NCBI GenBank assembly: GCA_015265235.1
Contig: JABZYJ010000082.1
Location: forward strand, 1 to 8,350
From: Selenomonas sp.
GTDB taxonomy: Bacteria > Bacillota > Negativicutes > Selenomonadales > Selenomonadaceae
DNA length: 8,350 nt
Reading direction: 5' to 3'
Shown: positions 1 to 5,374 of the stretch, piece after piece
How the letters are laid out: each line of letters begins with the position of its first letter
Numbering within the stretch: the first letter of the stretch is position 1
The notes under the pieces: generated by a model
Database searches by the model: none
Told to the model about the DNA's origin: nothing
The model's input: the letters and a program-made list of their open reading frames with translations, nothing else
Translations under genes and position numbers: made by a program

Positions 1-401
1 ATCCGGAGTACCGCACGCTGCCGAACGTATGGTACGTCCCGCCCCTCAGCCCGATCGCACGGCGCGCCGAGGAGAAGGTATTCTTCCCCGGTGCGGCAGA
101 GATGCGCATCCCCGTCGCCTACCTTGCCCAGCTCCTGACGGCGGGCGACACGGCGGCGATCGAGCGCGTTCTCGGCGTGCTGCTCGAGCTGCGCACCTAC
201 ATGCGCACAAAGCAGACGGGCGAGCCGCTGCCCGCGGGGCTCACGCACGATGCGGAGACCTACGAGGCGATGTATCGCCTGCTCGGCATCGCCAAGCGCC
301 GCGATCGGTTCAACATCCCCGCAGGTGTGCAGGAGGTATCGCAGGATAAACTGCGCGAGCTGCAGGGGACGGCAGGCTATGCCTGTCCCGGGGGGTGCTG
401 A
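1..401 (+). CDS. narH: Respiratory nitrate reductase beta subunit, C-terminal part (partial)
   Basis: This is the last 132 residues of NarH, the iron-sulfur subunit that passes electrons from NarI to the molybdenum subunit NarG on the cytoplasmic face of the membrane. The frame is open from base 3, and the gene starts upstream of the window. The segment EYRTLPNVWYVPPLSPI (residues 2-18 of the fragment) closely matches the highly conserved C-terminal region of NarH. It is followed by the helical tail YLAQLLTAGD...TYEAMYRLLGIAKRRDRFNIP, which is also typical of the family. The cysteines that bind the Fe-S clusters lie upstream, outside the window. The protein ends in CPGGC just before the TGA at 399-401. 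That stop overlaps the narJ start (TGATG), so the two genes are probably translationally coupled. Identification is firm; only the N-terminal part is unseen. Confidence 0.95.
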   Translation, partial: PEYRTLPNVWYVPPLSPIARRAEEKVFFPGAAEMRIPVAYLAQLLTAGDTAAIERVLGVLLELRTYMRTKQTGEPLPAGLTHDAETYEAMYRLLGIAKRRDRFNIPAGVQEVSQDKLRELQGTAGYACPGGC

Positions 402-937
402 TGATGGAGACAAACAGCATTCAAAAGGAACTGCTCCTCACCTCCTATCTCTTTGAGTACCCCTCCAAGGAATGGTGGGGGGATGTGAAGGAGTGCGCCG
501 CCGCGGCGCATACCGTCGCGCGCCCGCAGTCGCGCGAGGTGCTCGAGGAGTTCTTTGACTACGTGGAGGAAAGCGACCCGAAGGAGTACGAGGACGCATA
601 CGTGCGCGCCTTCGACTTCTCGCAGAACACGAACCTCTACCTCACGACGCACAACCGCACCGATTTCGGCAAGCAGTCCGAGGAGCTGCTCGCGTACAAG
701 CAGCTCTTCCTCGATGCGGGCTATGACCTCGACCATGAGCTGCCCGACTACCTGCCCGCGCTCCTCGAGCTCGCGGCGGCCGTGCCCGAGGAGCGTGCGG
801 CGCACATCCTCGCTGCGGTGCGTCCGAAGCTGGAGCTCCTGCGTGACCGCCTGATCGAGGCGAAGCTGCCCTACGCGTTTCTGCTCGATGTCGTCCTCAC
901 GGGGGCGGCGCATCTGGAAGGGAGGACGGCATCATGA
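401..937 (+). CDS. narJ: Nitrate reductase maturation chaperone (delta subunit)
   Basis: NarJ is a cytoplasmic, TorD/DmsD-like chaperone that binds NarG, allows molybdenum cofactor insertion and holds the NarGH complex until it joins NarI. It is not part of the final enzyme. The 178-residue product is all-helical in appearance and carries family landmarks: a start resembling LLTSYLFEYPS (residues 12-22), YEDAYVRAFDFS (63-74), LYLTTH (79-84) followed by a charged LLAYKQLF helix, and DYLPALLEL (116-124). The length fits the shorter Gram-positive type rather than the roughly 236-residue E. coli protein. ATG 401 gives the TGATG overlap with narH. A second ATG at 404 is equally possible, because the G-rich ribosome site around 390-397 sits 3-7 bases upstream of either. 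The stop overlaps the narI start (ATGA), placing it inside the nar operon. Confidence 0.95.
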   Translation: MMETNSIQKELLLTSYLFEYPSKEWWGDVKECAAAAHTVARPQSREVLEEFFDYVEESDPKEYEDAYVRAFDFSQNTNLYLTTHNRTDFGKQSEELLAYKQLFLDAGYDLDHELPDYLPALLELAAAVPEERAAHILAAVRPKLELLRDRLIEAKLPYAFLLDVVLTGAAHLEGRTAS

Positions 938-1599
938 AACAGTTTGTCTGGGGCGCGCTCCCCTACATTGCGTTCACGTTCCTCATCGTGGGGACGATCG
1001 TGCGCTACACCGTCTTTGAGCGGAACTGGACGACAAAGTCCAGTCAGTTCCTCACGAAGGGGAACCTCCCGCTCGCAGGCCCCATGTTCCACCTCGGCCT
1101 CGTCATGGCACTCGGCGGACACATCATCGGTGTGCTCATCCCGAAGGCGGCGACGGAGGCGGTGGGCATCAACGAGCACCTCTATCACATGATCGCGCTC
1201 GGCGGTGGTACCCCCGCGGGGATCCTCTTCTTCCTCGGCTTCATCCTCCTGCTCGGACGCCGTTTCGGCACCGACCGCATGGCGGTGAACACGTCGACGA
1301 TGGATCGTTTCCTCTACTTCTTCCTCTTCCTTGCCATCTTCACGGGCTGTGCGGCGACGGGCCTCAATGCCTTGGTGGGCGGGTTTGACTACCGCGAGAC
1401 CATCGCACCGTGGTTCCGCTCCGTCCTTATGCTCAGCCCCGACATCTCCTACATGGAGAACGTACCGCTCATGTTCCGCATCCACATGCTCGCGTGGATG
1501 TCGGTCGCGATCCTCTTCCCGTTCACGCGCCTCGTGCACTGCCTCAGCGCACCGTTTGAGTATCTCTGGCGCAGTCCGATCATCTATCGGAAAAAGTAA
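934..1599 (+). CDS. narI: Respiratory nitrate reductase gamma subunit (cytochrome b)
   Basis: NarI is the di-haem membrane subunit that oxidises quinol and anchors NarGH. The 221-residue product has about five hydrophobic helices (roughly residues 7-23, 50-70, 93-109, 127-146 and 184-201). Histidines at 53 and 63 (spacing 10) and at 184 and 202 (spacing 18) reproduce the spacing of the four E. coli haem ligands H56/H66/H187/H205, so both b haems should be present. The conserved MFHLG, FRIHMLAWMSVAILFPFTRLVH and C-terminal YLWRSPI..YR segments are visible. The start ATG at 934 overlaps the narJ stop by four bases and is served by GGGAGG at about 920-925. This is the last gene of the operon: a terminator follows 22 bases after the stop, and no narK transporter lies downstream in the window. 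Confidence 0.96.
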   Translation: MKQFVWGALPYIAFTFLIVGTIVRYTVFERNWTTKSSQFLTKGNLPLAGPMFHLGLVMALGGHIIGVLIPKAATEAVGINEHLYHMIALGGGTPAGILFFLGFILLLGRRFGTDRMAVNTSTMDRFLYFFLFLAIFTGCAATGLNALVGGFDYRETIAPWFRSVLMLSPDISYMENVPLMFRIHMLAWMSVAILFPFTRLVHCLSAPFEYLWRSPIIYRKK

Positions 1600-1620
1600 C
1601 GCACTATCGTAGTATACCTG

Positions 1621-1654
1621 AAAGCCTCTGCATCATCGGATGCGGGGGCTTTTT
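1621..1654 (+). terminator. Intrinsic terminator of the nar operon
   Basis: A 14-bp stem (1621-1634 with 1639-1652, two G-T wobbles) has the tetraloop ATCG, and its 3' side runs into a T5 tract at 1650-1654. It lies 22 bases after the narI stop, in the orientation expected to end the narHJI transcript. The next promoter begins immediately downstream. Confidence 0.9.
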
Positions 1655-1657
1655 CTG

Positions 1658-1686
1658 TTGACCAAAGGCATAGCAGCCGATATAAT
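1658..1686 (+). promoter_or_regulatory. Strong sigma-A-type promoter for the 97-residue Rpn-tail gene
   Basis: The -35 box TTGACC (1658-1663, five of six consensus bases) and a perfect -10 box TATAAT (1681-1686) are separated by exactly 17 bases. Transcription would start near 1692-1694, giving a short leader of about 30 nt before ATG 1725. It lies directly between the nar terminator and the small gene, with no other candidate gene to serve. The box quality suggests a high basal level of transcription. Confidence 0.85.
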
Positions 1687-1724
1687 AGAGGGACACGTAT
1701 AGAGAGGAAAGGGTGGAATGTGCG

Positions 1725-2018
1725 ATGGGAGAGCCAAATGCTGATGAGCTGATCCGCACGACGCTGGATCGGCGGACGGAGGAGCTGCGCGCGACGCTCG
1801 CGGCCGATCTTGAGACCGCGTGGAAGCACGGCGTGGAGGCCGGCAAGGCGGAGGGATTCGCCGAGGGCGAGTTCCGCGGACGCAAGCAGGGCGTCATCCG
1901 CGTGGCGATGAACTGCCTGCGTGCGGGGCTTGATACGGCGGTCGTCGCCAAGGCGGCGGAGCTGCCCGAGCCGATCATCAAGAAGCTCGCGCAGGACAAC
2001 GGCATCGAGATCGCGTAA
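1725..2018 (+). CDS. Small stand-alone protein resembling the C-terminal tail of Rpn / PD-(D/E)XK transposase-family proteins
   Basis: The 97-residue product has a charged helix (about 5-35), then six glycines spaced exactly four apart (G36, G40, G44, G48, G52, G56) in a GxxE/GxxG-rich stretch. It ends with a helix-turn-helix-like tail (about 56-92: VIRVAMNCLRAGLDTAVVAK...LPEPIIKKL). From family knowledge, this layout is the usual C-terminus of Rpn recombination-promoting nucleases and related PD-(D/E)XK 'transposase' proteins, but the roughly 200-residue nuclease domain is absent. The upstream space holds only a terminator and a promoter, so this is not simply a frameshifted nuclease. A GTG at 1713 would add four residues. 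ATG 1725 is preferred, although the ribosome site (GAGGAAAGGG, 1703-1713) is compatible with either. Its own promoter and terminator make it a single-gene unit. The function is unknown; it could be an inhibitor or partner of a nuclease encoded elsewhere, or a surviving relic. Confidence 0.75.
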   Translation: MGEPNADELIRTTLDRRTEELRATLAADLETAWKHGVEAGKAEGFAEGEFRGRKQGVIRVAMNCLRAGLDTAVVAKAAELPEPIIKKLAQDNGIEIA

Positions 2019-2058
2019 GAGATGCGCGGCGGATGCCTGAGGAAATACCGATGCATTT

Positions 2059-2085
2059 GATGCGGCGGTTCGCCGCATCTTTTTT
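2059..2085 (+). terminator. Intrinsic terminator after the Rpn-tail gene
   Basis: A perfect 9-bp GC-rich stem, GATGCGGCG (2059-2067) with CGCCGCATC (2071-2079), has a three-base loop GTT and is followed by T6 at 2080-2085. It lies 40 bases after the stop codon at 2018 and closes the single-gene unit. Confidence 0.9.
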
Positions 2086-2120
2086 GCGCATGACAAGAGC
2101 ATAGCGCGCAGCAATGGAGC

Positions 2121-2151
2121 TGCTGCAGGGAACGAAACAGGCCGTGCAGCA
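2121..2151 (+). repeat. Short inverted repeat in the leader of the DUF389 gene
   Basis: TGCTGCA (2121-2127) and TGCAGCA (2145-2151) are inverted copies 17 bases apart. A further TGCAGCT at 2163-2169 could compete for pairing with AGCTGCTGCA. The repeat lies in the 108-base gap between the terminator at 2085 and the TTG start at 2194. No convincing -35/-10 pair could be found in this gap, so the promoter of the next gene is unassigned. The repeat might be an operator or a leader hairpin, or may be chance. Confidence 0.3.
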
Positions 2152-2193
2152 ACCATTTTACTTGCAGCTGACAGAAAGCGAAGGAGATAAATT

Positions 2194-3558
2194 TTGATTT
2201 GGGATCAGCTAAAAAATTTCTTTGACCTACGTGGTGATATTGCTTCGACACAGGAAATTACGAAGCGGGTCAACGATGGTATCCGATTTCGGGGGACGAA
2301 TCTCAGCGTTTTGATACTGGCGATCTTTATTGCCTCCATCGGTCTCAATATGAATAGTACGGCGGTCGTTATCGGAGCGATGCTGATCTCGCCGCTGATG
2401 GGGTCGATCCTTGGGATTGGCTATGGGCTTGCCCGTTATGACAGCGCGTATATACGTTCCGGTGCAGGTAATCTGTTCGCCCAAGTGCTTATTTCAGTTG
2501 CTGCATCGACGCTTTATTTTTGCCTCACGCCGATCGATGCCCCCTCTTCGGAGCTGCTTGCACGGACATCGCCGACCATCTGGGATGTTTTGATTGCTGT
2601 CTTTGGCGGATTGGCAGGCATCATCGGCGTAACACGCAAGGAGGGCGGAAATGTCATCCCCGGTGTTGCGATTGCGACAGCTCTGATGCCTCCTCTCTGC
2701 ACCGCAGGATATGGCATCGCCACGGGTGTGACGGCGTATACCGTGGGCGCACTCTATCTGTTCTTTATCAATAGCTTCTTTATCTGTCTGACTGCATTTG
2801 TTGTCCTGAAACTCATTGACATCCCATCGAAGATTGAGCGGGACTCCGTAGAATTTTCAAGACAAAAACGCTATCTGATGGCCTTAGCCATCCTTGTCAC
2901 GCTGCCCAGCTGTTTCGCGGCGTATCAGAGCGTGCAGGAAAATCTGGAGAACGAGCAGGCGAAAATATTTTTTGAGGAGAATTTCAAAACACCTCCGCAC
3001 ATTGCCATCTCCTATACCTTGGATAACGAGAAGAAAACGCTGACGGTTTTTACAATCGCTAGAATATCGAAGGATGATTTTGAGGAATTGACGGAGAAAT
3101 TGCATCAAAAGACACAGCTCAAACCGTTTCACCTAGAAATCTTTTCTTCGGAAGACCGTGAAGAAATGGAGGCGATGATCGATCAGAGACTCAGTGAGAC
3201 AGGAAAAAGAGCGATTCCCTCTGTTCAGGAGCAGCAGACCGTGACTGCACTCAAATCTGCCCGCGAGGAAAGTGAGAAGCAGGGCGCGTACATATTGGAC
3301 TGGAATCGTGAGGCGCGCATCGTTTTCCCGGAGATCTCCCGCATCGCTGTCGGGAGTGTACGCGAACCTGCCGGAACAGGAGAGGATACATCGACAGCTC
3401 TGAAGGAAAACCAGATTGCGTTTATCTATCTTAACGCCGATATGGACGAAGCGTCGCGCCATCGCCTGACCGAATGGATTTCGGACAAAGCAAAACACCG
3501 TGTAGAGGTACACTTCCTTCCTGAAACCACGGCTGCAACGGGGGAAAAGGGGCTATAG
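2194..3558 (+). CDS. DUF389 family (TIGR00341-like) integral membrane protein
   Basis: The 454-residue product has an N-terminal membrane domain and a long soluble C-terminus. The membrane part (about 36-208, plus one further helix at 226-245) holds the DUF389 hallmarks: IASIGLNMNSTAVVIGAMLISPLMG (46-70), GGLAGIIGVTRKEGGNVIPGVAIATALMPPLCTAGYGIA (138-176) and LYLFFINSFFICLTAFVVLKL (187-207). Residues 246-454 are hydrophilic and charged, with an extended segment near 378-388 (VFPEISRIAVG). The family is widespread but has no established biochemical role; a transport function is only a guess. The start is TTG 2194, fixed by AAGGAG (2181-2186) seven bases upstream; no ATG fits as well. Hand counts give 28/60 G+C at 2221-2280 and 23/60 at 3061-3120, against 37/60 in narI (1081-1140), so its composition differs from its neighbours. 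It appears to be transcribed alone. Confidence 0.88.
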   Translation: MIWDQLKNFFDLRGDIASTQEITKRVNDGIRFRGTNLSVLILAIFIASIGLNMNSTAVVIGAMLISPLMGSILGIGYGLARYDSAYIRSGAGNLFAQVLISVAASTLYFCLTPIDAPSSELLARTSPTIWDVLIAVFGGLAGIIGVTRKEGGNVIPGVAIATALMPPLCTAGYGIATGVTAYTVGALYLFFINSFFICLTAFVVLKLIDIPSKIERDSVEFSRQKRYLMALAILVTLPSCFAAYQSVQENLENEQAKIFFEENFKTPPHIAISYTLDNEKKTLTVFTIARISKDDFEELTEKLHQKTQLKPFHLEIFSSEDREEMEAMIDQRLSETGKRAIPSVQEQQTVTALKSAREESEKQGAYILDWNREARIVFPEISRIAVGSVREPAGTGEDTSTALKENQIAFIYLNADMDEASRHRLTEWISDKAKHRVEVHFLPETTAATGEKGL

Positions 3559-3591
3559 CCTTATTTGCCAAGAGCGAGTCCGGTGTCATGT

Positions 3592-3614
3592 ATGCGTTTA
3601 TGCCGCATCTTTTT
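3592..3614 (+). terminator. Weak possible terminator after the DUF389 gene
   Basis: A short stem ATGCG (3592-3596) with CGCAT (3604-3608), with a seven-base loop, is followed by CTTTTT (3609-3614). It lies 33 bases after the stop at 3558. The stem is only 5 bp, so termination would be inefficient. It is the only T-tract hairpin in this gap. Confidence 0.4.
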
Positions 3615-3615
3615 G

Positions 3616-3640
3616 TATGCGTCGATTCGGTCGACGTATG
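3616..3640 (+). other. Ten-base-pair hairpin or palindrome upstream of the GH1 gene
   Basis: TATGCGTCGA (3616-3625) can pair with TCGACGTATG (3631-3640) around a TTCGG loop: six perfect inner pairs (CGTCGA/TCGACG), then four outer pairs including two wobbles. No T-tract follows on either strand, so it is not a normal terminator. It lies 57 bases upstream of the beta-glucosidase start and could be an operator or an RNA leader structure. No clear sigma-A promoter was found around it, and there is no visible match that I recognise to a BglG/LicT antiterminator target. Confidence 0.4.
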
Positions 3641-3696
3641 GATAAAGCAGCACGGTGAGGGAAGTATTTTCCTGTGATATGGGAAAGGAGCACAGA

Positions 3697-5109
3697 ATGA
3701 CATTTCCAAAGGATTTCCTCTGGGGCGGGGCGGTCGCCGCGAATCAGTGTGAGGGTGCGTACCATGCGGACGGCAAGGGGCTTGACATTCAAGACATCAT
3801 GCCGCACGGCATCATGGGGGCGCCGACGGCAGAGCCGACCGCGGACAATCTGAAGCTCACGGCAATTGACTTTTACCATCGGTATCGGGAGGATATCGCC
3901 CTCTTTGCCGAGATGGGGTTCAAGGTGTTCCGCACGTCGATTGCGTGGAGCCGCATTTATCCGAATGGGGACGATGCGGAGCCGAACGAGGCGGGGCTGC
4001 AGTTCTACGACGATCTCTTTGATGAGTGCCTGCGACATGGCATCGAGCCGCTCGTCACGATCTCGCACTATGAGACGCCGCTTCATCTTGCGAAAACATA
4101 CAACGGCTGGATGAGCCACGACCTCATCGGATTCTATGAGCGGTACGTGCGCACAATCTTTACGCGTTATCGGGATAAAGTAAAATACTGGCTGACGTTC
4201 AACGAGATCAACTCCGTGCTGCACGAGCCGCTGCTCTCGGGCGGCATCATGACGCCGAAGTCTGAGCTGTCGCTGTCGGATCTCTATCAGGCGTGTCATC
4301 ATGAGTTCGTTGCCTCGGCACGCGCAGTCAAGATCGGGCATGAGATCATCCCGGACGCCAAGATCGGCTGCATGATCCTCGCGATGCCGACCTATCCGCT
4401 GACCCCCGCACCCGACGACATGATCGCCGTCATGCAGGCGGAGCATTTTAACGACTTCTTCGGCGATATGCACGTACGCGGTGTGTACCCCGGCTATATG
4501 AAACGGTACTTTCGTGAGAACGGCATCGAGATCAGGGCGACGGAGGAGGAACTGCGCCTTCTTCGGGAGCATACGGTGGACTTCGTTTCGTTCAGCTACT
4601 ACGTCAGCATCTGTGAGGGCGCAGGCGGCACAGCGGGCGGCGGCAACATCCTCGGCGGAAAGAAAAACCCGTATCTGAGGGCAAGCGAATGGGGCTGGCA
4701 GATCGACCCGCAGGGGCTGCGGCTCGTGCTGAACCGCTTCTATGATCGCTGGCAGAAGCCGCTCTTCATCGTGGAGAACGGACTGGGCGCAAAGGACGTG
4801 CTCGTCGCGGACGGCGCGGGCGGCATGACGGTGGAGGACGACTACCGCATCGACTATCTGAACGATCATCTCGTGCAGGTGGAGGAGGCCATCGCGGACG
4901 GCGTGCCCGTCATGGGCTATACGACGTGGGGCTGCATCGACCTCGTGAGCGCATCGACCGCGCAGATGAGCAAGCGCTACGGCTTCATCTACGTCGACCG
5001 AAATGACGACGGGACGGGGACGCTCGCGCGGCACCGCAAGAAATCGTTCCACTGGTATAGGAACGTGATCGCGACCAATGGCGGCTGTTTGCAGCGCACG
5101 GCGGAATGA
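3697..5109 (+). CDS. GH1 family 6-phospho-beta-glucosidase (BglA/AscB type)
   Basis: This 470-residue cytoplasmic enzyme should hydrolyse phosphorylated beta-glucosides (such as cellobiose-6-phosphate or aryl-beta-glucoside phosphates) to glucose-6-phosphate and a sugar or aglycone. The GH1 barrel is complete: an N-terminal FPKDFLWGGAVAANQCEGAY signature (3-22), the acid/base glutamate E170 in TFNEIN, and the nucleophile E360 in IVENGLG. The phospho-substrate loop S418...K426-R-Y428 in SASTAQMSKRYGFIYVD is typical of enzymes acting on 6-phosphorylated sugars, as is the C-terminal GTL.R..KKSF.WY segment. The length matches the family (about 470-480). The start is ATG 3697, with AAGGAG (3685-3690) six bases upstream; an in-frame GTG at 3655 lacks such a site. 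Such genes usually sit beside a PTS permease or a BglG antiterminator, but neither is present here. Catabolic role is well supported; exact sugar specificity is not. Confidence 0.94.
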   Translation: MTFPKDFLWGGAVAANQCEGAYHADGKGLDIQDIMPHGIMGAPTAEPTADNLKLTAIDFYHRYREDIALFAEMGFKVFRTSIAWSRIYPNGDDAEPNEAGLQFYDDLFDECLRHGIEPLVTISHYETPLHLAKTYNGWMSHDLIGFYERYVRTIFTRYRDKVKYWLTFNEINSVLHEPLLSGGIMTPKSELSLSDLYQACHHEFVASARAVKIGHEIIPDAKIGCMILAMPTYPLTPAPDDMIAVMQAEHFNDFFGDMHVRGVYPGYMKRYFRENGIEIRATEEELRLLREHTVDFVSFSYYVSICEGAGGTAGGGNILGGKKNPYLRASEWGWQIDPQGLRLVLNRFYDRWQKPLFIVENGLGAKDVLVADGAGGMTVEDDYRIDYLNDHLVQVEEAIADGVPVMGYTTWGCIDLVSASTAQMSKRYGFIYVDRNDDGTGTLARHRKKSFHWYRNVIATNGGCLQRTAE

Positions 5110-5228
5110 GGCGCAGAGATCCCCAGCCCATCGACTGCATTGAGGCACACGCGCAGCGCAAACTGTTTTGTAAAAAACCACACACAACACGCGCAAGTGC
5201 GAAAGAAAAATTGTACGCGGAAAAAAAC

Positions 5229-5258
5229 TTGTCACTTGTCACAGGCTTGTGATAAGAT
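5229..5258 (+). promoter_or_regulatory. Extended -10 promoter for the ArsB/NhaD-type transporter
   Basis: The -35 box TTGTCA (5229-5234) and the -10 box TAAGAT (5253-5258) are 18 bases apart, and TG at 5250-5251 gives an extended -10 element (TGATAAGAT). Transcription would begin near 5265, leaving a leader of about 110 nt before the ATG at 5375. The -35 hexamer is part of a tandem TTGTCAC TTGTCAC repeat (5229-5242), so a second, offset -35 copy lies at 5236-5241. The 5110-5228 stretch upstream shows no clear terminator for the preceding gene. Confidence 0.65.
5236..5255 (+). promoter_or_regulatory. 20-bp palindromic candidate operator overlapping the promoter
   Basis: TTGTCACA (5236-5243) and TGTGATAA (5248-5255) are inverted half-sites (7 of 8 positions match) around a four-base centre GGCT. 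The site fills the spacer between the -35 and -10 boxes and covers the first three bases of the -10, a position suited to a repressor. The half-site order (TCACA...TGTGA) is the reverse of the CRP arrangement, and the Rex site layout also differs. The regulator is therefore unknown. Confidence 0.5.
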
Positions 5259-5271
5259 GAACGCAGTCGTT

Positions 5272-5348
5272 CGTGCGGTGCGTGCCGCACGTCAGTAGAA
5301 CACCCCCAAGGGAAATGCTGATCCAATGAGGTGCCGAACGGATCAGTG
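5272..5348 (+). promoter_or_regulatory. Structured 5' leader with two hairpins, candidate RNA regulatory element
   Basis: Two stem-loops lie between the predicted transcription start and the transporter gene. The first pairs CGTGCGG (5272-5278) with CCGCACG (5285-5291) around a six-base loop. The second pairs CTGATCC (5318-5324) with GGATCAG (5340-5346), extendable by two wobbles, around a 15-base loop 5325-5339 (AATGAGGTGCCGAAC). CCC-CCAA-GGG between them may form a third short stem. No T-tract follows, so any control would act on translation rather than by intrinsic termination. It does not match a riboswitch class that I can recognise from memory. Confidence 0.4.
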
Positions 5349-5374
5349 CATCCCAAGACAAAGGAGGCGCATCT

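Noticed and set aside
871..1539. Minus-strand open frame of 222 codons opposite narI
   Set aside because: Shadow of narI, with a low-complexity Glu/Arg/His composition and no motif.
1604..2251. Minus-strand open frames across the Rpn-tail gene and its terminators
   Set aside because: They read through two intrinsic terminators and a consensus promoter on the + strand and have no domain features.
3655..3696. Upstream GTG start for the beta-glucosidase
   Set aside because: The added 14 residues lie upstream of the GH1 N-terminal signature and include the AAGGAG ribosome site of the ATG at 3697.
3598..5235. Long open frame on the minus strand opposite the beta-glucosidase (545 codons)
   Set aside because: It is the antisense shadow of a clear GH1 gene in GC-rich DNA. 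It has no recognisable domain, runs into non-coding sequence, and its residues are Arg/His/Asp-rich as expected from reverse-complement codons.
5236..5255. CRP/FNR or Rex binding site
   Set aside because: The half-sites are arranged TCACA...TGTGA, the reverse of the CRP order, the spacing is four bases, and they match neither the FNR nor the Rex consensus.
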